Source: Pseudomonas alliivorans
Lineage (GTDB): Bacteria > Pseudomonadota > Gammaproteobacteria > Pseudomonadales > Pseudomonadaceae
DNA length: 64,000 nt
Assembly: GCF_017826695.1 (NCBI RefSeq)
Contig: NZ_JAFFZW010000008.1
Span: 124,001-188,000, forward strand
Direction: 5' to 3'
Position 1 is the first letter of the stretch. Every line of letters starts with the position of its first letter. The position numbers were made by a program, and so were the translations under genes. The notes beneath the pieces are model-generated. The model saw only the letters and a program-made list of their open reading frames with translations. It did not search any database and had not been told where the DNA came from. Shown here one piece after another: positions 8,462-17,037 of the stretch.

Positions 8462-8762
8462 GTCAAACCTTGAAACCCGTGAGTGGGTGCAATACAGGAA
8501 GGTGCGCACCTTAGCCGACCCATCGGACATCGGAAAGGGCCAGGTGTGCGGCAGGGCCCGCATCACAGGTTAAAAATAGTGCCTTAAAGCACTGTTACCA
8601 AATCTGCAATGATCCATGTCAAGGAAAGCCCTTTTCGTAAACTAGTTAGCGTCCTATCATTGTCGCCTTCATAGCTGAACCGATTCTCTGCATCCGGAGT
8701 TTCACCGATGCCCGCCAAGACGGTCACGGGGAGCCTCGTCGTTCCTGAAAAAATCAAAAAGA
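8462..8762 (+). other. Intergenic region upstream of oprB
   Basis: A 301-nt gap between the VF530 gene and the porin. It should contain the oprB promoter, but no confident promoter could be drawn. An A-rich segment adjoins the start codon (described separately). A reading frame beginning at 8708 is out of frame with the porin and is not family-like. Confidence 0.4.
8748..8762 (+). promoter_or_regulatory. A-rich Hfq/Crc-like site at the oprB start
   Basis: AAAAAATCAAAAAGA directly precedes the ATG of oprB. In Pseudomonas, Hfq with Crc blocks translation at A-rich (AANAANAA-like) sites near start codons of sugar uptake genes. Position and composition fit; the assignment is inference. Confidence 0.4.
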
Positions 8763-10136
8763 ATGCCCTTTTTCATGCCCAAATCATCAAAGCGTTACCG
8801 CTTCGCTACGGTTCACCGAGCTGTCAGTCTGTGCGGCCTGACACTGCTCGGCCTGGCAGGCACAGCCCATGCCGCGCCCGCTCTGTCACCCGATTCATCC
8901 TGGATGCTGGGTGACTGGAGCGGCAAGCGTACCGACCTTTCCACGCAAGGTATCGATTTCAAATTCGATTACACCAGCGAGACCGGAGCCAATCTGCACG
9001 GCGGCTACAACCACGAAAAGGCCACCCGCTACAGCGACCAGATCGCCGTCGGCGCTCATCTGGACCTGCAGAAAATCCTCGGCTGGCATGACGCCGAGTT
9101 TCAGCTGACCCTGAACAACCGTAACGGCGATAACATCAGCAACGACCGGATCGGCGATCCGCGCACCGGCACGATATCTTCTTCGCAGGAAGTCTGGGGA
9201 CGCGGCAGTGTCACCCGGCTGACACAGATGTGGTATCAGCAGAAGTTCTTCGACCAGGCCTTGAGCGTCAAGCTCGGCCGCTTCAACGAAGGTGAGGACT
9301 TCAACAGCATACCCTGTGACTTTCAGAACCTGTCGCTGTGCGGCTCGCAGGTCGGCAACTACGTCAACACCTGGTACAACTGGCCGATCAGTCAGTGGGC
9401 GATGCGCATCAAGTATCAGCTCACGCCTGACGTCTTCGTGCAGGTCGGCGCCTTCGAGCAAAACCCGTCCAACCTGGAAAACGACAACGCCTTCAAACTC
9501 AGCGGCAGTGGCACCGAAGGTGCGGTATTGCCGGTGGAGCTGGTCTGGTCGCCCAGCGTCGATGGCTTGCCGGGTGAATATCGCGCCGGTTATTACTACA
9601 GCACCGCCGATAGCGAAGACGTCTACAAGAATACCGATGGCCAGCCCGCGGCGCTCACCGGGACGGCGTATCGTGGTGCTTCGAGCAAACATGGCGTGTG
9701 GCTGAATCTGCGCCAGCAGGTCACCCGGCACGATGGCGATGCCAGCCGCGGCCTGAGTCTGTTCGCCAATGGCACGCTGCACGACAAGAAAACCAACATG
9801 GTGGATAACTATGTTTCGGTCGGCATGGTCTACAAAGGCCCGTTCGATGCCCGTACTCAGGACGATATTGGTCTTGGTCTGTCGCGTATTCACGTCAATC
9901 CGGCGTACCGGAAAAACGCTGATGCACGAAATCAGGCAGCGGCGGTCTACGACTACAGCGACCCATCCTTCATGCCTTTGCAAGACACGGAATACAACGC
10001 CGAGCTGTATTACGGCGTGCATGTGGCCGACTGGTTGACCGTGCGCCCCAACCTGCAATACGTGCGTCATCCGGGCGGGCTGGACGAGGTCGACGATGCG
10101 CTGGTGGCCGGATTGAAAGTGCAACTCTCGTTCTGA
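8763..10136 (+). CDS. oprB: Carbohydrate-selective porin OprB
   Basis: A 457-residue outer-membrane beta-barrel of the OprB family, a glucose-inducible porin. A signal peptide with hydrophobic core SLCGLTLLGLAGTAHA ends near residue 38. The mature protein starts with SWMLGDWSGKRTDLSTQGI, the standard OprB opening, and contains KLGRFNEGEDFNSIPCDFQNLSLCG with the paired cysteines of the family. The C-terminus (LKVQLSF) ends in Phe as needed for barrel assembly. Translation may start at 8763 or at ATG 8775. The next gene encodes periplasmic glucose dehydrogenase, so uptake through the outer membrane and direct oxidation of glucose are encoded side by side. A 24-bp palindrome follows the stop. 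Confidence 0.92.
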   Translation: MPFFMPKSSKRYRFATVHRAVSLCGLTLLGLAGTAHAAPALSPDSSWMLGDWSGKRTDLSTQGIDFKFDYTSETGANLHGGYNHEKATRYSDQIAVGAHLDLQKILGWHDAEFQLTLNNRNGDNISNDRIGDPRTGTISSSQEVWGRGSVTRLTQMWYQQKFFDQALSVKLGRFNEGEDFNSIPCDFQNLSLCGSQVGNYVNTWYNWPISQWAMRIKYQLTPDVFVQVGAFEQNPSNLENDNAFKLSGSGTEGAVLPVELVWSPSVDGLPGEYRAGYYYSTADSEDVYKNTDGQPAALTGTAYRGASSKHGVWLNLRQQVTRHDGDASRGLSLFANGTLHDKKTNMVDNYVSVGMVYKGPFDARTQDDIGLGLSRIHVNPAYRKNADARNQAAAVYDYSDPSFMPLQDTEYNAELYYGVHVADWLTVRPNLQYVRHPGGLDEVDDALVAGLKVQLSF

Positions 10137-10160
10137 CCAGCGGTTGAATTCAACCGCTGG
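10137..10160 (+). repeat. Perfect 24-bp palindrome between oprB and gcd
   Basis: Starting at the base after the oprB stop, CCAGCGGTTG pairs perfectly with CAACCGCTGG around AATT. As RNA it is a 10-bp hairpin directly at the end of the porin message. No T-run follows, so it may protect the oprB 3' end or reduce read-through into gcd rather than terminate fully. As DNA it could also be a dyad operator. Confidence 0.6.
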
Positions 10161-10261
10161 TAAATCGTCTCAACAGTTAGTCTGGTTTCAAGAGTGGCTC
10201 AGGACCCTGCAGAGGTTGCGGCGCCGGGGTCAATCATTCAATTCTCGCGGAGATTCGCATT

Positions 10262-12688
10262 ATGAGCACTGATGGTGCTTCGGGTAGAAATCGTCTGTTA
10301 CCGACACTGCTCGGGCTGGTGATTCTGTTGATGGGGCTGGCCTTGCTGGTCGGCGGCATCAGGTTGCTGCAACTGGACGGCTCGCTGTATTACCTGCTGG
10401 CCGGTATCGGCTTTGCGGTGACCGGCGTGCTGTTGATGACCGGGCGCAGTGCTGCGCTGGGTCTCTATGCGTTCCTGCTGTTCGCCAGTACGGTCTGGTC
10501 TCTGTGGGAAGTCGGTCTGGACTGGTGGCAACTGGTGCCGCGCCTGGCGCTGTGGTTCGCGCTGGGGCTGGTACTGCTGCTGCCATGGTTCCGCCGTCCG
10601 CTGCTGCATAACGGCCCGGCCCGCATGGGCACCGGTGCGTTGAGCATCGCCGTGGTGCTTGCCGGTCTGACCGCGCTGGCCAGCCAGTTCACCAACCCTG
10701 GCCGCATCGAAGGCCAACTGGATCGCGAGACCGCAGGCACAACCAATACCGCGCCCGCCATGCCCGACGGTGACTGGCAGTCCTATGGCCGTACCGCATT
10801 TGGTGATCGCTACTCTCCGTTGGCACAGATCACGCCGGAGAACGTCAGCAAGCTGGAGCCAGCGTGGACGTATCGCACCGGCGACATTCCAGGCCCGAAC
10901 GACCCGGGCGAAACGACCGCCGAGAACACCCCGCTCAAGGTCAACGGCATGCTGTATGTCTGCACGCCGCACAGCCAGGTGATCGCACTTGACCCGGACA
11001 CGGGCAAGGAAATCTGGCGCTTCGATCCGAAGATCAGCACCCAGAACGCCGAGAATTTCAAAGGCTGGGCGCACATGACGTGCCGTGGTGTCTCGTACCA
11101 CGATGACGCAGCCTATGCCGCCGCCGGTGCTCCGGCTCAAAGCCCGGCTGCTCCGGCTACGACGGACGCTTCGACTGCAAGCGCTTCCTGCCCGCGCAGA
11201 ATTTTCCTGCCGACTGCCGACACCCGTCTGATCGCCCTGAACGCCGACACCGGCAAGATGTGCGAAGACTTCGGCAACAAGGGCTCGGTCGATCTGACGG
11301 CCAACATGGGCACGTTCGCACCGGGTGGCTACTACTCCACCTCGCCTCCGGCCGTGACCAAGGACCTGGTGATCATTGGTGGCCACGTCACCGATAACGT
11401 CTCGATGGACGAACCGTCCGGTGTGATCCGTGCGTACGACGTACACACCGGTCGTCTGGTCTGGAACTGGGACAGCGGCAACCCTGAAGCCACAGCGCCT
11501 ATCGCTGAGGGACAGGTCTACACCCGCAACTCGCCGAACATGTGGTCCATGTTCAGCGTCGATGAAAAGCTCGGCATGATCTACCTGCCGATGGGCAACC
11601 AGACGCCTGACCAGTGGGGCGGCGACCGTACGCCAGAATCCGAGAAGTACAGCGCGGGCCTGGTTGCACTGGACATCGCCACCGGCAAGGTGCGTTGGGA
11701 TTACCAGTTCACTCACCACGACCTGTGGGACATGGACGTGGGCGGTCAGCCGACCCTCATGGACATGAAAACCGCTGACGGCATGAAACCAGCCGTTCTG
11801 GCCTCGACCAAGCAGGGCAGCATCTATGTGCTGGACCGCAGCAACGGTCAGCCTATTGTGCCGATCAACGAAGTGCCTGTGCCACAAGGCGCGGTCGAAG
11901 GCGATCACACCTCGCCGACCCAGCCCAAGTCTGACCTGAACTTCATGCCGCCTCCGCTGAAAGAGCGCGACATGTGGGGTGTGACCCCGTTCGACCAGAT
12001 GCTGTGCCGGATCGACTTCAAGTCGCTGCGTTACGACGGTCCGTTCACTCCGCCATCGCTGCAGGGTTCGATCGTTTATCCAGGCAACTTCGGCGTCTTC
12101 GACTGGGGCGGTATCTCCATTGATCCGGTCCGCCAGATCGCATTCGTGAATCCGAGCTACATGGCGTTCCGCTCCAAGCTGGTGCCATCGGCTGAAGTCG
12201 AAGGCGGTCCGGGCCGCAAGAGCGAAACCGAAGGCGTACAACCGAACAAGGGCGCACCGTATGGCGTGATCCTCGAAGCACTGCTGTCGCCAATGGGCCT
12301 GCCTTGCCAGGCACCCGCATGGGGTTACGTGGCTGCGGTCGATCTGACCACCCACAAGACCATCTGGATGCACAAGAACGGCACCGTGCGTGACAGCTCG
12401 CCGGTTCCGATCCCCCTGACCATGGGCGTTCCAAGCCTGGGCGGTACGTTCACCACCGCCAGCGGCCTGGCGTTCCTGAGCGGTACGCTTGACCAGTACC
12501 TGCGCGCCTACGACGTTCGTAACGGCAAGCAGCTGTGGGAAGGCCGCCTGCCAGCAGGCGCTCAGACCACACCAATGACCTACACCGGCAAGGACGGTCA
12601 GCAATACGTGCTGGTCGTGGCCGGCGGTCACGGCTCGCTGGGCACCAAGCAAGGTGACTACGTGATGGCGTTCAAACTGCCGAAGTGA
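10262..12688 (+). CDS. gcd: Membrane-bound PQQ-dependent glucose dehydrogenase
   Basis: An 808-residue quinoprotein. Five membrane helices occupy residues ~12-145, followed by a periplasmic eight-bladed PQQ propeller starting at DGDWQSYGRTAFGDRYSPL. It oxidises glucose to gluconolactone in the periplasm and passes electrons to ubiquinone. Family landmarks are AHMTCRGVSYH, GVIRAYDVHTGRLVWNWD, FTHHDLWDMDVGGQPTL (region of the catalytic Asp) and GGHGSLGTKQGDYVMAF at the C-terminus. Around residues 280-310 there is a low-complexity Ala/Pro/Ser/Thr stretch longer than in E. coli Gcd. The gene lies downstream of oprB, separated by 125 nt with a palindrome, and ends in a strong terminator. Confidence 0.95.
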   Translation: MSTDGASGRNRLLPTLLGLVILLMGLALLVGGIRLLQLDGSLYYLLAGIGFAVTGVLLMTGRSAALGLYAFLLFASTVWSLWEVGLDWWQLVPRLALWFALGLVLLLPWFRRPLLHNGPARMGTGALSIAVVLAGLTALASQFTNPGRIEGQLDRETAGTTNTAPAMPDGDWQSYGRTAFGDRYSPLAQITPENVSKLEPAWTYRTGDIPGPNDPGETTAENTPLKVNGMLYVCTPHSQVIALDPDTGKEIWRFDPKISTQNAENFKGWAHMTCRGVSYHDDAAYAAAGAPAQSPAAPATTDASTASASCPRRIFLPTADTRLIALNADTGKMCEDFGNKGSVDLTANMGTFAPGGYYSTSPPAVTKDLVIIGGHVTDNVSMDEPSGVIRAYDVHTGRLVWNWDSGNPEATAPIAEGQVYTRNSPNMWSMFSVDEKLGMIYLPMGNQTPDQWGGDRTPESEKYSAGLVALDIATGKVRWDYQFTHHDLWDMDVGGQPTLMDMKTADGMKPAVLASTKQGSIYVLDRSNGQPIVPINEVPVPQGAVEGDHTSPTQPKSDLNFMPPPLKERDMWGVTPFDQMLCRIDFKSLRYDGPFTPPSLQGSIVYPGNFGVFDWGGISIDPVRQIAFVNPSYMAFRSKLVPSAEVEGGPGRKSETEGVQPNKGAPYGVILEALLSPMGLPCQAPAWGYVAAVDLTTHKTIWMHKNGTVRDSSPVPIPLTMGVPSLGGTFTTASGLAFLSGTLDQYLRAYDVRNGKQLWEGRLPAGAQTTPMTYTGKDGQQYVLVVAGGHGSLGTKQGDYVMAFKLPK

Positions 12689-12710
12689 TGTTGCGCTGAG
12701 GTAAAGGAAA

Positions 12711-12741
12711 GGCGGCCATCGAAAGATGGCCGCCTTTTTTT
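12711..12741 (+). terminator. Rho-independent terminator of gcd
   Basis: GGCGGCCATC (12711-12720), GAAA tetraloop, GATGGCCGCC (12725-12734), then seven T residues. A textbook intrinsic terminator 22 nt after the gcd stop codon. Confidence 0.95.
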
Positions 12742-12826
12742 GTGCGCTCGGATGACTGAATGCATTCCCCATGGGAGGGGGTTTATGGCTGCGCGAAAAC
12801 ATGTATATAAAGATGAGCGCGGAACC

Positions 12827-12852
12827 GTGGACACGATCAGTGGACACGATCA
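12827..12852. repeat. Perfect 13-bp tandem repeat
   Basis: GTGGACACGATCA occurs twice back to back (12827-12839 and 12840-12852), ending a few bases short of the stop codon of the minus-strand gene at 12857. Probably a slippage product; no role is evident. Confidence 0.6.
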
Positions 12853-12856
12853 ATAG

Positions 12857-14053
12857 CTAACGCGCTTTCCCGCCCGGCTTGCCACCCGCCCGCAGGATGT
12901 CGCTCCAGCGTCGAACGAGGTAGTTGTGCTCATTCATGACCGAGTTCCACACGGCGATGTGACCCATGCGCTCCTCATATGAACCACCGTCGCGCACTTC
13001 TCCGGCATCGATCAGCGGCAAGCCGTCGCTGCCCAGCAATTGCTCGCGTGCAGGCAGGCCGGCGTACCAGTAGTCCCACTCGGCAGCGCTCAGGTGATCG
13101 CGGCTGCGGGCCGGGTTGCCTATGTAGTAACCCTGACGCGCCATCACCGCGCCCGGCCAGCCGGACAGCCACCAGTTCAGATAGGCATAGGCCGCGTCGA
13201 GCACAGGCCCCTTGGCGTGGCGTGAAAGAGACAACCCGCCAAACCAGCCGCGATAGCCTTCCTTCGGCACCGCAACGCGGTATTTCACACCGGCGCGATG
13301 CAGTCGCACCAGCGTCGGTGACCACAGGCTCTGAATATCGATGGTCGGGCTGAGCATCAATTCCGCCGCTTCCTCGTCGTCCGACCAGAACGCGCCGAAA
13401 TGCCCTTGTTGCTGTTTACGCACCAACACGTCCGCGAGCAGGTCGATTTCCTCGATGCACATGTTGCCGATGTCCTTGAACTGCGCCAGTCCCGCCCCCT
13501 GCACCGCCAGCGCCGCGTCCAGTGCGCCGATGGCAGCGTCGCTCTGCAACGCGATGCGTCCACTCCAGACCGGGTCGAGCAACCAGCCCCAGCTTTCATC
13601 GGACGGGCTCAGACTTTCGGGCAAACGCTCCGGGCGATAGGCAAAACTGTCGGCGTTGTGGGTCAGCGGCAGCATGCTGATGCGCTCGGTGACGGCACTG
13701 CCCAGGCTCCCGTCGTGCTGCACGAAAAGGCGCTCGCTGGGCACACTGCCGCTGCCGGGTTGATCGGTAGGCCTCAAGCGCCCGCGCTTGGGCAGGTCGT
13801 TGATCTCGTGCCACAGCGCAATCCGACGCGTATCGATAGGCTGAATCGCCCGCGCCGGCCAGACGAAATCGACGTTGTGAAACCACTGATCGTACAGGTC
13901 GTAACTGTCCGGCTGCATGACCGCAATCCGCTGCGCGGTCTGCACATCGTGAATCTGATAGACCAGCTTGATACCCAAGTCCTGTTCGGCGCGCTCGCGC
14001 AGAGACTCAAGCAACGTGACCGAGGTGCCCAGCACACGCAGGGTGATGGTCAT
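12857..14053 (-). CDS. Solute-binding-protein-like protein without signal peptide
   Basis: A 398-residue protein resembling periplasmic solute-binding proteins of the spermidine/putrescine (family 1) class: YDLYDQWFHNVDFVW early, then MLPLTHNADSFAYRPE, ESWGWLLDPVWSGRIALQS, and an AYAYLNWWLSGWPGAVMARQGYY segment typical of the C-terminal lobe. Oddly there is no signal peptide, and the start is fixed by a 4-bp ATGA overlap with the CobW gene, so the protein should stay in the cytoplasm unless exported another way. No ABC permease or ATPase is adjacent. It is translationally coupled to the G3E GTPase and the small CxxC gene, so a role in ligand or metal handling for the nearby hydrolases is possible (inference). 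Confidence 0.7.
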   Translation of the reverse strand: MTITLRVLGTSVTLLESLRERAEQDLGIKLVYQIHDVQTAQRIAVMQPDSYDLYDQWFHNVDFVWPARAIQPIDTRRIALWHEINDLPKRGRLRPTDQPGSGSVPSERLFVQHDGSLGSAVTERISMLPLTHNADSFAYRPERLPESLSPSDESWGWLLDPVWSGRIALQSDAAIGALDAALAVQGAGLAQFKDIGNMCIEEIDLLADVLVRKQQQGHFGAFWSDDEEAAELMLSPTIDIQSLWSPTLVRLHRAGVKYRVAVPKEGYRGWFGGLSLSRHAKGPVLDAAYAYLNWWLSGWPGAVMARQGYYIGNPARSRDHLSAAEWDYWYAGLPAREQLLGSDGLPLIDAGEVRDGGSYEERMGHIAVWNSVMNEHNYLVRRWSDILRAGGKPGGKAR

Positions 14054-15069
14054 GCCGCGGTCTCGCTTTGGGCCGAGGTCAGAGGCGGCGCGAAGCTGCT
14101 GGCGAAGACGTCGAACGAGTGGCGCAGCAAGTCAGGGTCGAGGCCGCGCAGGATGAATACCAGACGCGAGGTGCGATCATCACCCGGCCAGGCTGCAAGA
14201 TGGACGGGGGCATGCAGGCAATGCTGCACGCCATGGATCACGACAGGGGCCTGATTGGCATTCACGTTGAGCAGTCCTTTGACACGCAGGATTCGTTCGC
14301 CGTGGCATCTTAACAGCATCGACAACCACACCCCGAATCCGACCCAGTCCAGCGGCCGCTCGAAGGTCAGGCAACACACCTGTGCATCGCCATGCCGGGG
14401 CAATGTGGATTGCGGGCGATGCAGTTGCCAGCGGGTCACCTCCTGAGTGGGTTCTGCACTGCGTACGCCCTGCCCCAGCAGCAACTGATCGCCGCTGTGA
14501 ACCTGCGCGGTGTCCAGCAACGGTGCGGAAAAATTGAGCGCCTGCAGATGCAGACGCAGTGCATCGAGAGCAGGCACATCGACCAGATCGGTCTTGCTCA
14601 GCAGCAGCCTGTCAGCGGCGGCAACCTGCGCCAGCCATTCAGGGTGCAGGCGCTCCTGCAGCGCGGCATGGCAGGCATCGACCAGGGTGATGATCAGCCC
14701 CACATGAAAACGCCCGCGCAGTTGCGGGTCATGACTCAGCGTGGCAAGAATCGGTGCCGGGTCGGCAAGACCGGTGGTTTCCAGAATCACACGACGAAAC
14801 GCCGGGATTTCACCGCGACTGCGTCGCTCCAGCAGACCGAGCAACGCGTCTTTCAGCTCGCCACGAATCGAGCAACAGACACAGCCGCTGGGCAGCAACA
14901 CGGTGTCGGGTGCCACTTCTTCGACCAGCAGGTGATCGATTCCCACATCACCGAACTCGTTGATCAGCAGCGCCGTGTCGCCCATGTCTTCATCCGCCAG
15001 CAGGCGCTTGAGCAAAGTGGTCTTGCCGCTGCCCAGAAAACCGGTAATCACGTTAAGCGCAATGCTCAT
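14050..15069 (-). CDS. CobW/COG0523-family G3E GTPase (metallochaperone type)
   Basis: A 339-residue P-loop GTPase. The Walker A is GFLGSGKTTLLKRLL (residues ~9-23), the family metal motif is GCVCCSIRGEL (CxCC, about 62-72), and the guanine-specificity motif appears as SKTD. A C-terminal CobW_C domain ends the protein. Members of this family deliver zinc or other metals to client enzymes. The gene overlaps the small CxxC gene upstream and the binding-protein-like gene downstream by 4 bp each. A client nearby could be the metal-dependent imidase/deacetylase at 18406-19287 (inference). No Zur-box was identified. Confidence 0.85.
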   Translation of the reverse strand: MSIALNVITGFLGSGKTTLLKRLLADEDMGDTALLINEFGDVGIDHLLVEEVAPDTVLLPSGCVCCSIRGELKDALLGLLERRSRGEIPAFRRVILETTGLADPAPILATLSHDPQLRGRFHVGLIITLVDACHAALQERLHPEWLAQVAAADRLLLSKTDLVDVPALDALRLHLQALNFSAPLLDTAQVHSGDQLLLGQGVRSAEPTQEVTRWQLHRPQSTLPRHGDAQVCCLTFERPLDWVGFGVWLSMLLRCHGERILRVKGLLNVNANQAPVVIHGVQHCLHAPVHLAAWPGDDRTSRLVFILRGLDPDLLRHSFDVFASSFAPPLTSAQSETAA

Positions 15070-15365
15070 GGAGACCTCTGCAAATGTTCAAGCAGACGGG
15101 AATCGAGCGGGTCCAGCGGTCGGCCGATCAGCAGTTCGGCCTTCTGCCACAACTGATCCAGACCGCTCGCCAGTTCCTGTTTGCCGGTCGCGCCCAGCAG
15201 CAGATAGGAAACGCCCTGAAAGTCCTCGACCTTCAAGCGAAACGGCGCGACCACCTTGTTGATGGCTGCAATGCGCCGCAAGCGTTCACGCCGCCTTGGC
15301 AGCTCGCCGCTCAGAGGATCGCTCCAGTGCACGTCTTCGCCCAACAGCCCGCACAGTCCACACAT
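15066..15365 (-). CDS. Small CxxC protein coupled to CobW GTPase
   Basis: A 99-residue protein of unknown function. It opens with MCGLCGLLGEDVHW, where the two cysteines two residues apart form a possible metal or Fe-S ligand. The rest is a basic helical region (LPRRRERLRRIAAINKVVAP) and a beta segment containing SYLLLGATGKQE. Its stop overlaps the start of the CobW GTPase gene by 4 bp, and it lies 23 nt downstream of the first SDR gene, so it is part of the same transcript. The GTPase neighbour suggests a partner in metal transfer, but this is inference. Confidence 0.7.
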   Translation of the reverse strand: MCGLCGLLGEDVHWSDPLSGELPRRRERLRRIAAINKVVAPFRLKVEDFQGVSYLLLGATGKQELASGLDQLWQKAELLIGRPLDPLDSRLLEHLQRSP

Positions 15366-15388
15366 AGGTCATTCCTCGCTCAGGTGCA

Positions 15389-16138
15389 TCACGGCATTAC
15401 GTCGCCGGAGTTAGGCCCCAGTGTCTGACCCACGAACAGATTGCCGCCCGGCTCACTGGCGAGCAGCACTGCAACCGGCGCGACTTCTTGCGCAAGACCG
15501 AAGCGGCCCAAGGGCAGTTCGGCCGCCTTCGCGGCTTTCCAGGCGTTGCTGATACCTGCAACCAAAGGCGTTTCGATGGGGCCGGGCGCGATGGCGTTGA
15601 CCAGTACGTTATCCTTGGCCACTTCCAGCGCCAGGGATTTGGTGAAGCCGATCACCCCGGCCTTGGCAGCGGAGTAGTGCGTCAGCTCGGCCCCGCCCTT
15701 GATGCCCAACTGCGAGGCGACGTTGATGATTCGTCCCCAGCGTTGCGCCAGCATGTACGGCAAGGCGCGCTGACTGGCGACGAACACACTGGTGAGGTCG
15801 ACGCGCAGCATGTCGTTCCACATCTCGATGCTCAGGTCGACGCAGCGCGCCTGGGTCAGCATGCCTGCGTTATTGACCAGAATGTCGATGCCGCCGAACT
15901 GCTCGACGCACGCATCGACACCAGCCTGCGCGCCGTCGACCGTACCGACGTCAGCCACGCAGGCGTACACCTGCGCGCCAAGCTGGCGGCACTCTTCGGC
16001 GATTGTAGTCAGGTTATTCGGATCACGATCGCCCAGCACCAGCCGCGCGCCTTCGGTGGCATAGGCTCGCGCGATGGCAGCGCCGATGCCACTGCCTGCG
16101 CCGGTGATCACGGCGCGTCTGTCTTTGAGTTGTTGCAT
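15389..16138 (-). CDS. Short-chain dehydrogenase/reductase (SDR 1)
   Basis: A 249-residue classical SDR. The start at 16138 (MQQLKDRRAVITGAGSGIG) is preferred over the longer frame to 16195 because of AAGGAATT upstream and the normal SDR length. It shows the Rossmann motif TGAGSGIG (about 11-18), NNAG, the catalytic Ser in INVASQ and the YSAAK catalytic Tyr/Lys pair, then PGPIETP. It is an NAD(P)-dependent oxidoreductase; the substrate is unknown. It is one of two SDRs in the putative imide/amide catabolic set. Confidence 0.85.
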   Translation of the reverse strand: MQQLKDRRAVITGAGSGIGAAIARAYATEGARLVLGDRDPNNLTTIAEECRQLGAQVYACVADVGTVDGAQAGVDACVEQFGGIDILVNNAGMLTQARCVDLSIEMWNDMLRVDLTSVFVASQRALPYMLAQRWGRIINVASQLGIKGGAELTHYSAAKAGVIGFTKSLALEVAKDNVLVNAIAPGPIETPLVAGISNAWKAAKAAELPLGRFGLAQEVAPVAVLLASEPGGNLFVGQTLGPNSGDVMP

Positions 16139-16168
16139 GGTGAATTCCTTGTTGCGAATCATCAAGAA

Positions 16169-16254
16169 CGTGATCGTGCCCATGCTCTGCGTCACGGCCC
16201 GTGCGGACGCGGAGCATCAAGAGCGGCGTGACCACGCAGAGCGGTAACGATCAC
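16169..16254. repeat. Dispersed palindromic repeat, copy A
   Basis: An imperfect inverted repeat: GTGATCGT followed by CTCTGCGTC-ACG on the left and CGTGACCACGCAGAG followed by AACGATCAC on the right, with the core GGACGCGGAGC between. Related copies lie at 22157-22276, 29212-29250 and 55374-55482, all intergenic. It separates the two SDR genes. Confidence 0.6.
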
Positions 16255-16264
16255 AAAATCAAAC

Positions 16265-17026
16265 TCACTCCGGCCAGCGCACGGTCAGGCCGCCGTCGAT
16301 CACGATGCTTTGCCCGGTCAGGTAGCTGGCCTCATCACTGCACAGAAACCGCACCAGCGACGCCACTTCATCCGCCCGTCCGACACGCCCCAGCGGAATC
16401 GCCCTGGCGGCCTGCTTCAGCCCTTCCGGACCGAGCGAATTCTTGCTGTCCAGCGACTGCGGTGTTTCGATCAAGCCGGGAATCACCGCGTTGCAGCGGA
16501 TGCCCTTGGGCGCCAGTTCAACTGCCAGCGAACGGCACAGCCCTGGCACACCCGCTTTGGCCGCGGCGTAATGCGAGTGGTCCTGCCAGCCGTACACGCC
16601 ACCGGCAATCGATGAGATCGCCACCAGCGCGCCGCCCTCGCCCATGTGCCTGACCGCCGCGCGGAAAGTGCGCATAACACCGGTCAGGTCCACGTCGAGC
16701 ATTTCATTCCAGCGCTCGTCGGTCATTTCCAACAGCGGCGCACGGCGCAACAAGCCTGCGTTGGCAACTGCGTAATCAATCCGGCCAAACGCCTCCAAAG
16801 CCTGATTGGCCAGGTTGTCCACCGATTCGGTACTGACGACGTCCAGTGGCAGCATGAGGCATTCGCCGCCCGCCTCTTCCACCAAACGACGGGTTTCATC
16901 CGGGTCGTGCGGATCGGCCGGGTAAAATCCGCCCGCCACCGCCACACCCTGCCGGGCAAACGCCACCGCCAGGGCCTGACCGATACCGCTGGCGGCACCG
17001 GTTACCAGTGCAACTTTACGAGTCAT
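16265..17026 (-). CDS. Short-chain dehydrogenase/reductase (SDR 2)
   Basis: A 253-residue classical SDR with MTRKVALVTGAASGIG at the N-terminus, NAG in VANAGLL, catalytic Ser in VAISSIAGG and YAAAK as the Tyr/Lys motif, ending in IVIDGGLTVRW. The start at 17026 has a GAGG 9 nt upstream; the in-frame ATG at 17041 overlaps the MFS stop codon and is possible. Its product is an NAD(P)-dependent oxidoreductase of unknown substrate. It follows the MFS permease gene directly, implying co-transcription and perhaps action on the imported compound or a breakdown product. Confidence 0.85.
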   Translation of the reverse strand: MTRKVALVTGAASGIGQALAVAFARQGVAVAGGFYPADPHDPDETRRLVEEAGGECLMLPLDVVSTESVDNLANQALEAFGRIDYAVANAGLLRRAPLLEMTDERWNEMLDVDLTGVMRTFRAAVRHMGEGGALVAISSIAGGVYGWQDHSHYAAAKAGVPGLCRSLAVELAPKGIRCNAVIPGLIETPQSLDSKNSLGPEGLKQAARAIPLGRVGRADEVASLVRFLCSDEASYLTGQSIVIDGGLTVRWPE

Positions 17027-17037
17027 GTGCATTTTCC

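Noticed and set aside
10298..12853. Long 851-codon open frame antisense to gcd
   Set aside because: It is the mirror of a well-identified gene in high-GC DNA. It has no family-like sequence and no ribosome binding site, and it would cross the gcd terminator.
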